From Candidatus Moraniibacteriota bacterium (GTDB lineage: Bacteria; Patescibacteriota; Minisyncoccia; Moranbacterales; GCA-2747515), in contig JAOZNB010000075.1 in assembly GCA_029933995.1 (NCBI GenBank), positions 1 through 6,247 of the forward strand: a stretch of DNA of 6,247 nucleotides. The letters run 5' to 3'. A program made the position numbers and the translations under genes. Numbering within the stretch: the first letter of the stretch is position 1; every line of letters begins with the position of its first letter. The notes under the pieces were generated by a model, which saw nothing but the letters and a program-made list of their open reading frames with translations, made no database searches and was not told the origin of the DNA. Below, in pieces: positions 1-6,099 of the stretch.

Positions 1-2
1 AT

Positions 3-2792
3 CACAATGGTTTGTGGGATGTTGGAGAGGAGTCAATAGCAGGCGTTACTATTAATATTACAGATGATGATATTTTTAGCGGACAAACAGTGACAGATGC
101 AATTGGATATTATGAATTTGTAGTAGATGCATATAAGACATATACAATTTCAGAGGACATTAATAGCATTGGCGGTAATTGGTCACAAACATATCCATTA
201 AATGGAGAAAATCATGTTATTGAGATTAATATTTTAGGAGCTGATAAGTCACACATCAACTTTGGAAATGTGGAGCGGGGGTCTATTTATGGTAAAAAAT
301 GGCATGATCGTAATATGAATGAAGTTCGAGATGGTAGTGAGGAATTTTTATCAGGATGGACAATATTTTTGGATGAGAATGGAGATGGTATGTTAGATGG
401 TAACGAACAATCTACTGTGACATCTACTGAATCAGGGCATGTGGGAGAATATTTATTTGATAATATTTATCTCGGAGAATATCGTGTGTGTGAGGTTTTG
501 CAAGCTGGTTGGCAACAGACGTATCCACTTGATCCAAATTGTCATACAGTGATATTGTCAGGAGATGAAGATGATTGTGGTTGTAGTGATGATTGTGGAA
601 TTAGTTGGGGTAATAATAATTGGTGGGACTGTGATTATGATTGCAGTTGTGAGTGCGATTGTGAGTATGATGAATATAATTTTGGAAATGTGCAACTTGG
701 TGAAGTTGTGGTGACAAAGTGGAATGATATAAATGGTGATGGTGTATTTGATGATGATGAAGAGACTTTGAATGATTGGGAGATGACACTGGAGACGGAT
801 GATTTGTTATATGAACAAACACAAATAACAAGTGGTGATGGTACAACAACATTTACAAATTTGAAACCAACACTCAATGAGTCGTATGAACTTAGTGAAG
901 ATCTACAAGGAGGTTGGGAGCAAACCAATATTTATTGTGGTGAACCAGAGGAATATGATGATATTCTCGAACCGATGACATGGGAATCTGTATTTGAAAT
1001 GGAACCTATACAAAATGATTCAATACAGTTTGGTCTCGTGGCTGGTGAAGTAAAACGATGTTATATAGGAAATAAAGTTATGGATGTTGATTTGATACTT
1101 ACAAAAACAAATAATGAATATGCTAATGGTCCAGATAATCCAGGAGATTTGGTAAAATATACACTAACTGTCCAGGCAGATATGGAAGGTGGACCTGTGA
1201 TAGATGCAATTGTAACTGATTTGCCGCCAGAACAATTTGAATATGTACCAGGTTCATACACTGCGGTATCTGATATGAATCCATCGCTCACTATTTCAGA
1301 ACCAACATATCACTCTCCAGGAACATGGACGCTTGGTGATATGTTGCCAGGTGAAATCATTACACTTGCATATGATGCAAGAATTGGAGATGGTGCACAA
1401 ACAGGTGTGTATCCTGATATTGCATTTGCTGAGGGTGAAGATGTTGTCGGTACTGGTATCGTAGCCTCGTCAGCAGAATCTGGATTTGTAGTTGCACAGG
1501 GTATTGTAAATGATACATTTGTTGGTACGCAGATTGAGATTGAAACAGAGATGAAAAATCCTGTGCCTGTAGAAGTGGAAGTTGATGAGGATATAGAAAC
1601 AATTGAAAAAAAGAAAGATGTATATGTGAGTTCAACACTTCCAGCAACTGGTGCAGAAGAAGGTTGGATTAAGTTTGCAATCGGGATCCTTTTTGTTGGA
1701 ATGATACTTCTCCTTGGAGGTGGCTTGGTACGTATGCGACATACTAGAATGTTACATAATATGAAGATTGCTATATTCTTCATTGGTTTGGGTGTTGTAT
1801 TTACTGGAGCAGGAAGTGTATTGGCTGCAGCGAGTGATCTGGTAGTGCGTGCGGATGAGCCTGTTGAAATATCAAATACAACATTTTCATTTGGATATGT
1901 AGCTCTTGATATATTGAGCCGTAATGTAAATGTTGAATGTTTGGTGAAAAAACCATCCAGTTCAACATTTGAAACATTTAAAACGGTTACATATAGTGGC
2001 ACAGGAAATTCAGGTGATTGTGGTATCAACAATGATATCCTCTCAGAGCAAGGCGTGTATGAGCTCAAGGTATATGCAACAGCTGGTGGTGATGCTAGTG
2101 AGTCTGAGGTGTATGAAGTAATGTATAATACGACAACTCCAGGCAAACCAAAATGGATAGAAAAGGATAAAGAAGGAGATTGTCGTTATGATGTAGAATT
2201 TAAAACTGCAGATGATGGACAAACTACATATGTAGAACTTTATCATTCACGAGATCGTGAATTTGTAGCAGATGAAAATTCACGATTTGCGATAGTTGTA
2301 GTTGGTTCAAATGAAAAGAAAACAGTGACTGATAATTTAGATGAAACATCAGTATGTAATAAAAAACATTGGTATGCTGTACGAGCATTTGATGAGGCTG
2401 GAAATGCATCAAAAGTTCGAGTTGAGGAAGAGGAAATTGAAGAAACTGAAACTGTTGAAAATATTATAGTAGTTGGAGAAACAACAGCTACAAGTACAAC
2501 GACTAGTAGCACAAGCGATACTGGATCATCTGATGAAGGTAATGAGATAGGTGAGGATGGTAATACTGACACAAAATTAGAGGGCGGTGAGGCAACAGAA
2601 ATAGATACTAATACACAAATTGATGAAGTAGATGGAGGAGGGGAAGTTGCGGGCGAGGCAACAGAAGGATCTTTTTGGAATAAGATGGATGGTAAATGGT
2701 TTGGTCCTCTGTTAATCGCGCTTGGTATAATTGGTATCGTTTATATGGTGCGAGCAAATGCAAATGGAAATTCAGGAAATCAAAATTCATGA
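3..2792 (+). CDS. Large multidomain surface protein with SdrD-B-like repeats, DUF11-like domain and internal LPATG signal (5' end outside window)
   Basis: The frame is open to the left edge (codons for H-N-G precede the TTG at 12), so the start lies upstream. Residues are numbered from that TTG. Residues 1-343 hold a partial and two full SdrD-B/Cna-B-like repeats. Each ends in FGNV or FGLV and shares a WxQT motif (57-60, 167-170, 302-305). DxNxDGxxDxxE calcium-type loops lie at 121-132 and 239-250, and a variant at 99-110. Residues 184-221 form an Asp/Cys-rich insert. A DUF11-like domain covers about 357-478. LPATG is at 543-547, followed by a membrane helix (555-573) and a basic tail. A second signal-peptide-like segment (580-607) follows, then Ig/FnIII-like domains (about 608-706 and 708-805, each with two Cys), an acidic Ser/Thr/Gly-rich stalk (806-888) and a terminal helix (about 897-913). 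It is probably a sortase-anchored adhesin or envelope protein; the ligand is unknown. The stop overlaps the sortase start. Confidence 0.9.
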   Translation, partial: HNGLWDVGEESIAGVTINITDDDIFSGQTVTDAIGYYEFVVDAYKTYTISEDINSIGGNWSQTYPLNGENHVIEINILGADKSHINFGNVERGSIYGKKWHDRNMNEVRDGSEEFLSGWTIFLDENGDGMLDGNEQSTVTSTESGHVGEYLFDNIYLGEYRVCEVLQAGWQQTYPLDPNCHTVILSGDEDDCGCSDDCGISWGNNNWWDCDYDCSCECDCEYDEYNFGNVQLGEVVVTKWNDINGDGVFDDDEETLNDWEMTLETDDLLYEQTQITSGDGTTTFTNLKPTLNESYELSEDLQGGWEQTNIYCGEPEEYDDILEPMTWESVFEMEPIQNDSIQFGLVAGEVKRCYIGNKVMDVDLILTKTNNEYANGPDNPGDLVKYTLTVQADMEGGPVIDAIVTDLPPEQFEYVPGSYTAVSDMNPSLTISEPTYHSPGTWTLGDMLPGEIITLAYDARIGDGAQTGVYPDIAFAEGEDVVGTGIVASSAESGFVVAQGIVNDTFVGTQIEIETEMKNPVPVEVEVDEDIETIEKKKDVYVSSTLPATGAEEGWIKFAIGILFVGMILLLGGGLVRMRHTRMLHNMKIAIFFIGLGVVFTGAGSVLAAASDLVVRADEPVEISNTTFSFGYVALDILSRNVNVECLVKKPSSSTFETFKTVTYSGTGNSGDCGINNDILSEQGVYELKVYATAGGDASESEVYEVMYNTTTPGKPKWIEKDKEGDCRYDVEFKTADDGQTTYVELYHSRDREFVADENSRFAIVVVGSNEKKTVTDNLDETSVCNKKHWYAVRAFDEAGNASKVRVEEEEIEETETVENIIVVGETTATSTTTSSTSDTGSSDEGNEIGEDGNTDTKLEGGEATEIDTNTQIDEVDGGGEVAGEATEGSFWNKMDGKWFGPLLIALGIIGIVYMVRANANGNSGNQNS
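561..674 (+). other. Asp/Cys-rich insert in SdrD-like repeat
   Basis: Residues 184-221 of the surface protein contain eight Cys within 29 residues (189, 191, 195, 207, 211, 213, 215, 217), interspersed with Asp, Glu, Asn and Trp. The last part alternates as CxCxCxC. The insert sits between the strand ending HTVIL and the closing YNFGNV of the same repeat, so it looks like a loop grown out of a beta-sandwich. The DNA is a run of degenerate GATTGT/TGTGAT units, which suggests expansion by slippage. It could form disulfides or bind metal; neither can be settled from sequence. Confidence 0.7.
1638..1757 (+). other. Cell-wall sorting signal: LPATG, membrane helix, basic tail
   Basis: LPATG is encoded at 1638-1652 (residues 543-547). 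After a short E-E-G-W spacer comes a hydrophobic helix (555-573) and then R-M-R-H-T-R. This is the normal three-part order of a sortase substrate C-terminus, with cleavage expected between Thr546 and Gly547. In known sortase substrates the reading frame stops a few residues after the basic tail. Here it continues for about another 345 residues. The likely enzyme is the sortase encoded immediately downstream. Confidence 0.85.
1749..1832 (+). other. Internal signal-peptide-like segment
   Basis: Residues 580-607 read as a textbook signal peptide: a short n-region MLHNMK, a hydrophobic core IAIFFIGLGVVFTGAGSV and a small-residue end LAAAS with a plausible type I signal peptidase site after Ala607. 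Met codons at 1734, 1749 and 1761 are all in frame. Within the long protein, this helix and the preceding sorting-signal helix would form a membrane hairpin with its basic turn in the cytoplasm. That topology puts both the upstream and downstream domains outside the cell. It might also be the start of an independently translated protein (1734 or 1749 to 2792). Confidence 0.7.
2774..2792 (+). promoter_or_regulatory. ATGA stop/start overlap with weak RBS for sortase
   Basis: The sortase ATG (2789-2791) shares bases with the TGA stop (2790-2792) of the surface-protein gene. AGGAA at 2774-2778 is the only Shine-Dalgarno-like sequence nearby. The arrangement suggests termination-reinitiation coupling, so that sortase is made in proportion to its substrate. 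No separate promoter is evident in front of the sortase. Confidence 0.7.
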
Positions 2793-3442
2793 ACCAATCA
2801 AAAATAGGAAATGTAATGTTGTGGAGTGGAGCAGTGCTCATAACACTGTCTCTGCTTCTACTTACTTTTATATTTTATCCTATTATCAAAGAAGAGATTC
2901 AATATAAATTTACAACACGAGATAATTTAGAGATCAGTAACATAACAATCACGAAAGATTTCACAAATAATGAAGATTATGGCATTGTGCCAGCTGATTT
3001 AAATTTTAGTATTATTGTACCAAAGATTGGTGGAAATATTCCTGTCATAAAGAATGTAGATCCATATAATGAAACTGGATATAGAAATGCTTTAAGAGAT
3101 GGTGTTGCACATGCAAAAGGGAGTAAGTTGCCACAGGAAAATGGAAATACGTTTTTATTTGCACATTCTTCTGATAATTTTTATAAAGCAAATCGTTATA
3201 ATACAGTTTTTTATCTTTTGCATAAATTGAAAAGGGGAGATCAATTTTTTATTGTACATGATGGTACGGTTTATAAATATATAGTTTCTGGTACACAAGA
3301 GGTTGCACCCGAGGCAATTGAATATTTGAAAACAAGGCAAAATAACACACAAACAGCAACACTTATGACATGTTGGCCACCAGGTACTGCGTTTAGTAGG
3401 TTACTAGTTTTTGGTGATTTAGAAGATTCTTATGAATTGTAG
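2789..3442 (+). CDS. Sortase (membrane-anchored cysteine transpeptidase)
   Basis: This 217-residue protein has an N-terminal membrane anchor (about 8-31) and an extracellular sortase beta-barrel. The catalytic triad is visible: His126 in FLFAHSSD, Cys195 in TLMTC and Arg204 in AFSRLLV. Sortases cut LPxTG-type signals between Thr and Gly and transfer the protein to an envelope nucleophile. Its length is normal for a single-domain sortase. I chose the ATG at 2789 because it overlaps the upstream TGA as ATGA, is followed directly by the membrane anchor, and has a weak AGGAA 10 nt upstream. A start at 2696 would add 31 residues read from inside the upstream gene. The LPATG protein just upstream is the obvious substrate, and translation is probably coupled. 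The subclass (D/E-like or a Patescibacteria-specific group) cannot be fixed by eye. Confidence 0.93.
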   Translation: MNQSKIGNVMLWSGAVLITLSLLLLTFIFYPIIKEEIQYKFTTRDNLEISNITITKDFTNNEDYGIVPADLNFSIIVPKIGGNIPVIKNVDPYNETGYRNALRDGVAHAKGSKLPQENGNTFLFAHSSDNFYKANRYNTVFYLLHKLKRGDQFFIVHDGTVYKYIVSGTQEVAPEAIEYLKTRQNNTQTATLMTCWPPGTAFSRLLVFGDLEDSYEL

Positions 3443-3456
3443 GTTAATGTAAACAA

Positions 3457-3573
3457 AACCCCCTCTGTCCTATCGGACCTCTCCCCCTTTAAAAAGGGGG
3501 AGAGGATGATATTAAGTTTTGAGAAAAAAATAAAATTTCCTCCCCTTTGAAGGGGTGGGATTGAGGTGGGGTT
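3457..3573. repeat. Palindromic GC-rich intergenic repeat (compound hairpin)
   Basis: The spacer between two convergent genes holds nested inverted repeats. The outer arms are AACCCC..CTC (3457-3465) and GAGGTGGGGTT (3563-3573). Inside are a small GTCC/GGAC hairpin (3467-3478), a 13-bp perfect stem CCTCTCCCCCTTT/AAAGGGGGAGAGG (3478-3490 with 3493-3505) and a CCCCTT/AAGGGG hairpin (3542-3555). The C-run and G-run composition differs sharply from the AT-rich surroundings. From memory it resembles REP-like elements dispersed in many Patescibacteria and other genomes. It may also act as a bidirectional transcription barrier, but no long T-tract follows the stems. Confidence 0.7.
3478..3505. terminator. 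Strong hairpin between convergent genes, possible bidirectional terminator
   Basis: A perfect 13-bp stem with a minimal AA loop lies 36 bp past the sortase stop and about 94 bp past the transporter stop on the other strand. Its position suits termination for both genes. It lacks a clear U-tract in either direction, so it is not a canonical intrinsic terminator and may be only the core of the repeat element. Confidence 0.4.
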
Positions 3574-3598
3574 AGAGATGATGAATTTAAGCAAAAAA

Positions 3599-4807
3599 TT
3601 AATAAGTTTTGTTTTCTGATTGTGCGTGGTTGTCTTGCAATTTATAAACAGGATAGAGTGTTAACAGAGCAATAAATGTAATCAAAATAAAGACGCTATT
3701 CATTGGGAGGAAGATGAGAAATACACTTGCGGTTGCTGGTGCAATAATATATGCAAGTGGTCGTGCAGTTTGAAAAAATGCTATCATGTCTACATCCGTT
3801 TTGTCTATGCGTTTATAAAAATATGATAAACGTAAAATACCTACAAAAGCTGCTCCAATACGAGAAATAAGTAATATGGTCATAATTATTATCATGCTAG
3901 TATTTCCGAAAAAGTAGAGAGCGGTTGAAGAAAGTGCTATAAGGACAAAGGCAATAAATAATAATTCTTTTTCTCCAAGTTTTTTATCAGCCAATAAACC
4001 AACAGGATATTGTATGAGGATGAGCGGGATAAGCATAACAGTAAATATTATACTTATTTGACTCCAGGAAAAACCTTGGTCCAGAAGGTATAATGGTGTA
4101 TAAATAACCATAATTGCAAAGAAAAATTCTAAAGCAAAAGAAATAGAAAAGATTTTTTGAATATCTGTACGTGATTGGAGTTTTTTGAATAGCCCTTTAT
4201 AGTTAGGTTGTTGTGGGCGAAGAGTATCCACATGACGAAGATTAAAAAAAGCAACAGCGAAGATAATAATATTTAAAATAATTGAAAAATAAAATATTCC
4301 AGTAAAGCCAAATTGACTGAGTAGTTGTATAGCAGCAATTGGTGCAAGGATGAGTCCAATATTTGTTACCGTAAGGTTAAAGCCATATATTCTACCAGAT
4401 TCATTATCAGTTACGTATGATTCTAGAATCATTTTGAGAACTGCCCATGACAATGCTTCGAGGATGATGTATAAAATGAGTAATGTTGTTTCTGGAATTT
4501 TTCCTATAACTATAACTAGTGCGATAAATACAGAAATTTTGCAAATAGTTAGGAGTTGAAAGAGTGTTGATCTTCCGACGGTGTGAACGAGTTTATGAAT
4601 ATTGAAAAGTATGATGAGTAATATGATATTGGCAATAAGAAATGTCCACCCAATATTTGAACTTTCCCAAACATTTTTGAAATATGCAGACATTGTATAC
4701 ACGAGTAGTCCACCAGTAAATCCCATGAGTAATGAAATAATATCAACAAAAAATATTTTTTTGTAATCCAAGCTTTCTTTGTGATGAAAATTATTTAAAG
4801 GTGTCAT
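3599..4807 (-). CDS. Major facilitator superfamily (MFS) transporter, substrate unknown
   Basis: This 402-residue protein has about twelve hydrophobic helices: near 19-41, 52-70, 80-102, 107-130, 144-163, 170-190, 221-241, 250-272, 282-300, 303-327, 350-368 and 371-388. A hydrophilic loop (191-220) divides the two six-helix halves, as usual for MFS. The loop between helices 8 and 9 carries a clear motif-A relative, GLLADKKLGEKELL (270-283). The equivalent loop between helices 2 and 3 (HKLVHTVGRSTL, 71-82) is degenerate. Size and layout fit a drug or metabolite antiporter of the inner membrane, but no substrate signature is visible. The start ATG (4805-4807 on the complement) has only a poor Shine-Dalgarno. 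The gene is a single unit, convergent with the sortase and divergent from the Fic gene. Confidence 0.88.
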   Translation of the reverse strand: MTPLNNFHHKESLDYKKIFFVDIISLLMGFTGGLLVYTMSAYFKNVWESSNIGWTFLIANIILLIILFNIHKLVHTVGRSTLFQLLTICKISVFIALVIVIGKIPETTLLILYIILEALSWAVLKMILESYVTDNESGRIYGFNLTVTNIGLILAPIAAIQLLSQFGFTGIFYFSIILNIIIFAVAFFNLRHVDTLRPQQPNYKGLFKKLQSRTDIQKIFSISFALEFFFAIMVIYTPLYLLDQGFSWSQISIIFTVMLIPLILIQYPVGLLADKKLGEKELLFIAFVLIALSSTALYFFGNTSMIIIMTILLISRIGAAFVGILRLSYFYKRIDKTDVDMIAFFQTARPLAYIIAPATASVFLIFLPMNSVFILITFIALLTLYPVYKLQDNHAQSENKTY

Positions 4808-4835
4808 ATTTTAATCTTATTTATTTCTTTTGTAA

Positions 4836-4844
4836 AGTATAACA
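4836..4844 (-). promoter_or_regulatory. Extended -10 promoter for MFS gene
   Basis: Read on the - strand, this is TGTTATACT: a TATACT -10 box (4836-4841) preceded by a TGn extension. No good -35 box lies 16-18 bp further upstream, as is common for extended -10 promoters. Transcription would start near 4829 and give a leader of roughly 20 nt. A TAAAGT core (4833-4838) also present at the Fic promoter overlaps the -10. Confidence 0.4.
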
Positions 4845-4925
4845 TAAAATCAATGATTATTGATTTTTAGTAAATTAATATTTCTTTGTGGTAGATTGAA
4901 AATATAATAAGGTAAAATAAAGCGT

Positions 4926-4954
4926 TTGACAAAACTTTATACTGATGATAAACT
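4926..4954 (+). promoter_or_regulatory. Sigma-70-type promoter for HTH-Fic gene
   Basis: A consensus TTGACA -35 (4926-4931) is followed by a 17-bp spacer and a TAAACT -10 (4949-4954). TG at 4946-4947 provides an extended -10. The predicted start is near 4961, giving a leader of about 30 nt before the ATG at 4991. A TATAAT at 4903-4908 further upstream has no convincing -35 partner. Confidence 0.6.
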
Positions 4955-4967
4955 TTATATAAAGTTT
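4932..4967. promoter_or_regulatory. Palindromic operator with three half-sites over the Fic promoter
   Basis: AAACTTTATATAAAGTTT at 4950-4967 is a perfect 18-bp palindrome overlapping the -10 box and the predicted start site. The half-site AAACTTTAT occurs again at 4932-4940 in the -35/-10 spacer, exactly 18 bp upstream of the copy at 4950. The arrangement looks like a repressor operator. The encoded protein has an N-terminal HTH, so autoregulation is a natural inference, but no binding evidence exists here. Confidence 0.5.
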
Positions 4968-4990
4968 CATATTTTGTAAAGATTAAATTT

Positions 4991-5938
4991 ATGTCAACAT
5001 CTATAGCTCAACAATTAAAAACAATACAAACTGCTTCAGGTTTATCTCAATCAAAAATTGCGGAGTTTTTAGGTGTTTCTTTTGCCACTGTTAATAGTTG
5101 GATAAATGAGAGGTCAACACCACATAGGAAAAATCAAGAAGATATCAATAGTTTGTTTGAGTTTTATGTTAGGGGTAAGTCTCAGGTTGTAGTTGATAAG
5201 CTTGCTACTAAAAAACAAGAGATTATTTTTAAAAGTAAAAAAGTAAAAAATGTTGGTAGTAAGATTGTTTTGCGTCCAGATCTCAAAAAACAATTTATTT
5301 TATCATTGACATACAATACCAATCGTCTCGAGGGCAGTACTTTGACAGAAGATGATACGGCAGCAGTTATTTTTGATAATATTTCTTTATCTGAAAAAAC
5401 AATTAATGAACAAATGGAGGCAAAAAATCATCAAACTGTCTTGAACTTTATTTTTGATAATTGGTTAGATTCACATCAGGAAATAACTGAAGATATCATT
5501 TTGAAACTTCATGGTATTCTCATGAACAGTATTTTAGAAAATGCTGGAATTTATCGTACACATCCAGTTCGAATTGTTGGCTCTAATGTACCAACATCAA
5601 ATTGGCAAACTGTTTCTGATAAGATGCAGAAATTGGTTAAAATAATAAATGACAAAAAGCAAAAGGATATAATATCTCAAATTTCTCTTGTACATGCTCA
5701 GTTTGAACAAATTCATCCATTTAGCGACGGTAATGGTCGCATAGGTAGAGTTATTATGCATTTGATGGCATTGCGTAATAATTTTCCTCCAGTTTTTATT
5801 GAAAATACGCGTAAGAGAATTTATTATAAATATTTACAAAAAGCACAATTGGAGAATAAGTATTCTTTTTTGGAAGATTTTGTTTGTGACGCACTTTTAG
5901 CTAGTTACGAAATCATTGAAAAATATCAAGAGGACTAG
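4991..5938 (+). CDS. Fic family protein (probable AMPylase) with N-terminal HTH domain
   Basis: This 315-residue protein begins with an XRE-like helix-turn-helix (about 6-58; core LSQSKIAEFLGVSFATVNSW). A basic Lys-rich linker (73-100) follows, then a Fic domain. The catalytic loop HPFSDGNGRIGR (242-253) matches HxFx(D/E)GNGRxxR with no key residue lost: His242 would be the base and Asp246 the metal ligand. The segment GIYRTHPVRIVGS (186-198) fits the flap that docks target peptides. TNRLEG (110-115) matches the [S/T]xxxE[G/N] inhibitory motif placed before the Fic core (class II), so activity is probably self-restrained and no separate antitoxin is needed; none is encoded beside it. Fic enzymes usually transfer AMP from ATP to a protein hydroxyl; the target is unknown. 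The HTH may bind its own promoter. The ribosome site is weak. Confidence 0.93.
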   Translation: MSTSIAQQLKTIQTASGLSQSKIAEFLGVSFATVNSWINERSTPHRKNQEDINSLFEFYVRGKSQVVVDKLATKKQEIIFKSKKVKNVGSKIVLRPDLKKQFILSLTYNTNRLEGSTLTEDDTAAVIFDNISLSEKTINEQMEAKNHQTVLNFIFDNWLDSHQEITEDIILKLHGILMNSILENAGIYRTHPVRIVGSNVPTSNWQTVSDKMQKLVKIINDKKQKDIISQISLVHAQFEQIHPFSDGNGRIGRVIMHLMALRNNFPPVFIENTRKRIYYKYLQKAQLENKYSFLEDFVCDALLASYEIIEKYQED

Positions 5939-5941
5939 TAC

Positions 5942-5959
5942 TTATTTGTAGGCAAATAA
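5942..5959 (+). terminator. Weak AT-rich hairpin after Fic gene
   Basis: TTATTTG (5942-5948) pairs with CAAATAA (5953-5959) across a TAGG loop, immediately after the Fic stop. The stem is 7 bp with one G-C pair, and no T-run follows. It may stabilise the 3' end of the transcript rather than terminate it. Confidence 0.2.
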
Positions 5960-5995
5960 CTATTTACACGTCTACATAAACATTTTTAAAATAGT

Positions 5996-6099
5996 GTCTT
6001 TGCGAGGAGGTACGACGAAGCAATCTCCGCAAGATTATCCATAAACTTTTCGAGATTACTTCGCATAATTCAATGATTGTGATTTTTACTCGCAATGAC
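5996..6099. repeat. Degenerate GTCATTGCGAG-type dispersed palindromic repeat
   Basis: GTCTTTGCGAG (5996-6006) and CTCGCAATGAC (6089-6099) are terminal inverted repeats with one mismatch. Inside, ACGAAGCAATCTC (6015-6027) is mirrored by GAGATTACTTCGC (6052-6064) with few mismatches. From general knowledge, the consensus GTCATTGCGAGGAGCGAAGCGACGAAGCAATCTC recurs as a short mobile-like repeat in many unrelated bacterial genomes. This copy has diverged, including a shortened GGAGGTACGACG segment, and carries no gene. Confidence 0.75.

Noticed and set aside
12..14. TTG at 12 as the start of the surface protein
   Set aside because: The frame is open to the window edge, and the residues before it (H-N-G) continue a calcium-loop repeat, so the true start is upstream.
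1310..2146. 278-residue open frame on the - strand
   Set aside because: It lies wholly opposite a well-supported gene, is rich in Ser/Thr/Pro as expected of an antisense shadow, and has no recognisable domain.
2696..2788. Longer sortase starting at ATG 2696
   Set aside because: The extra 31 residues overlap the end of the surface gene in another frame, lack signal-peptide character and put the membrane anchor too far in. The ATG at 2789 fits better.
2790..2792. TGA read as glycine (code 25) joining the surface protein to downstream sequence
   Set aside because: Reading through would add only five residues before TAG at 2805, and no other gene uses in-frame TGA. The ATGA overlap fits a normal stop.
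4903..4908. TATAAT as a second Fic promoter
   Set aside because: The hexamer is perfect, but no acceptable -35 lies 16-18 bp upstream, and such hexamers are frequent in AT-rich spacers.
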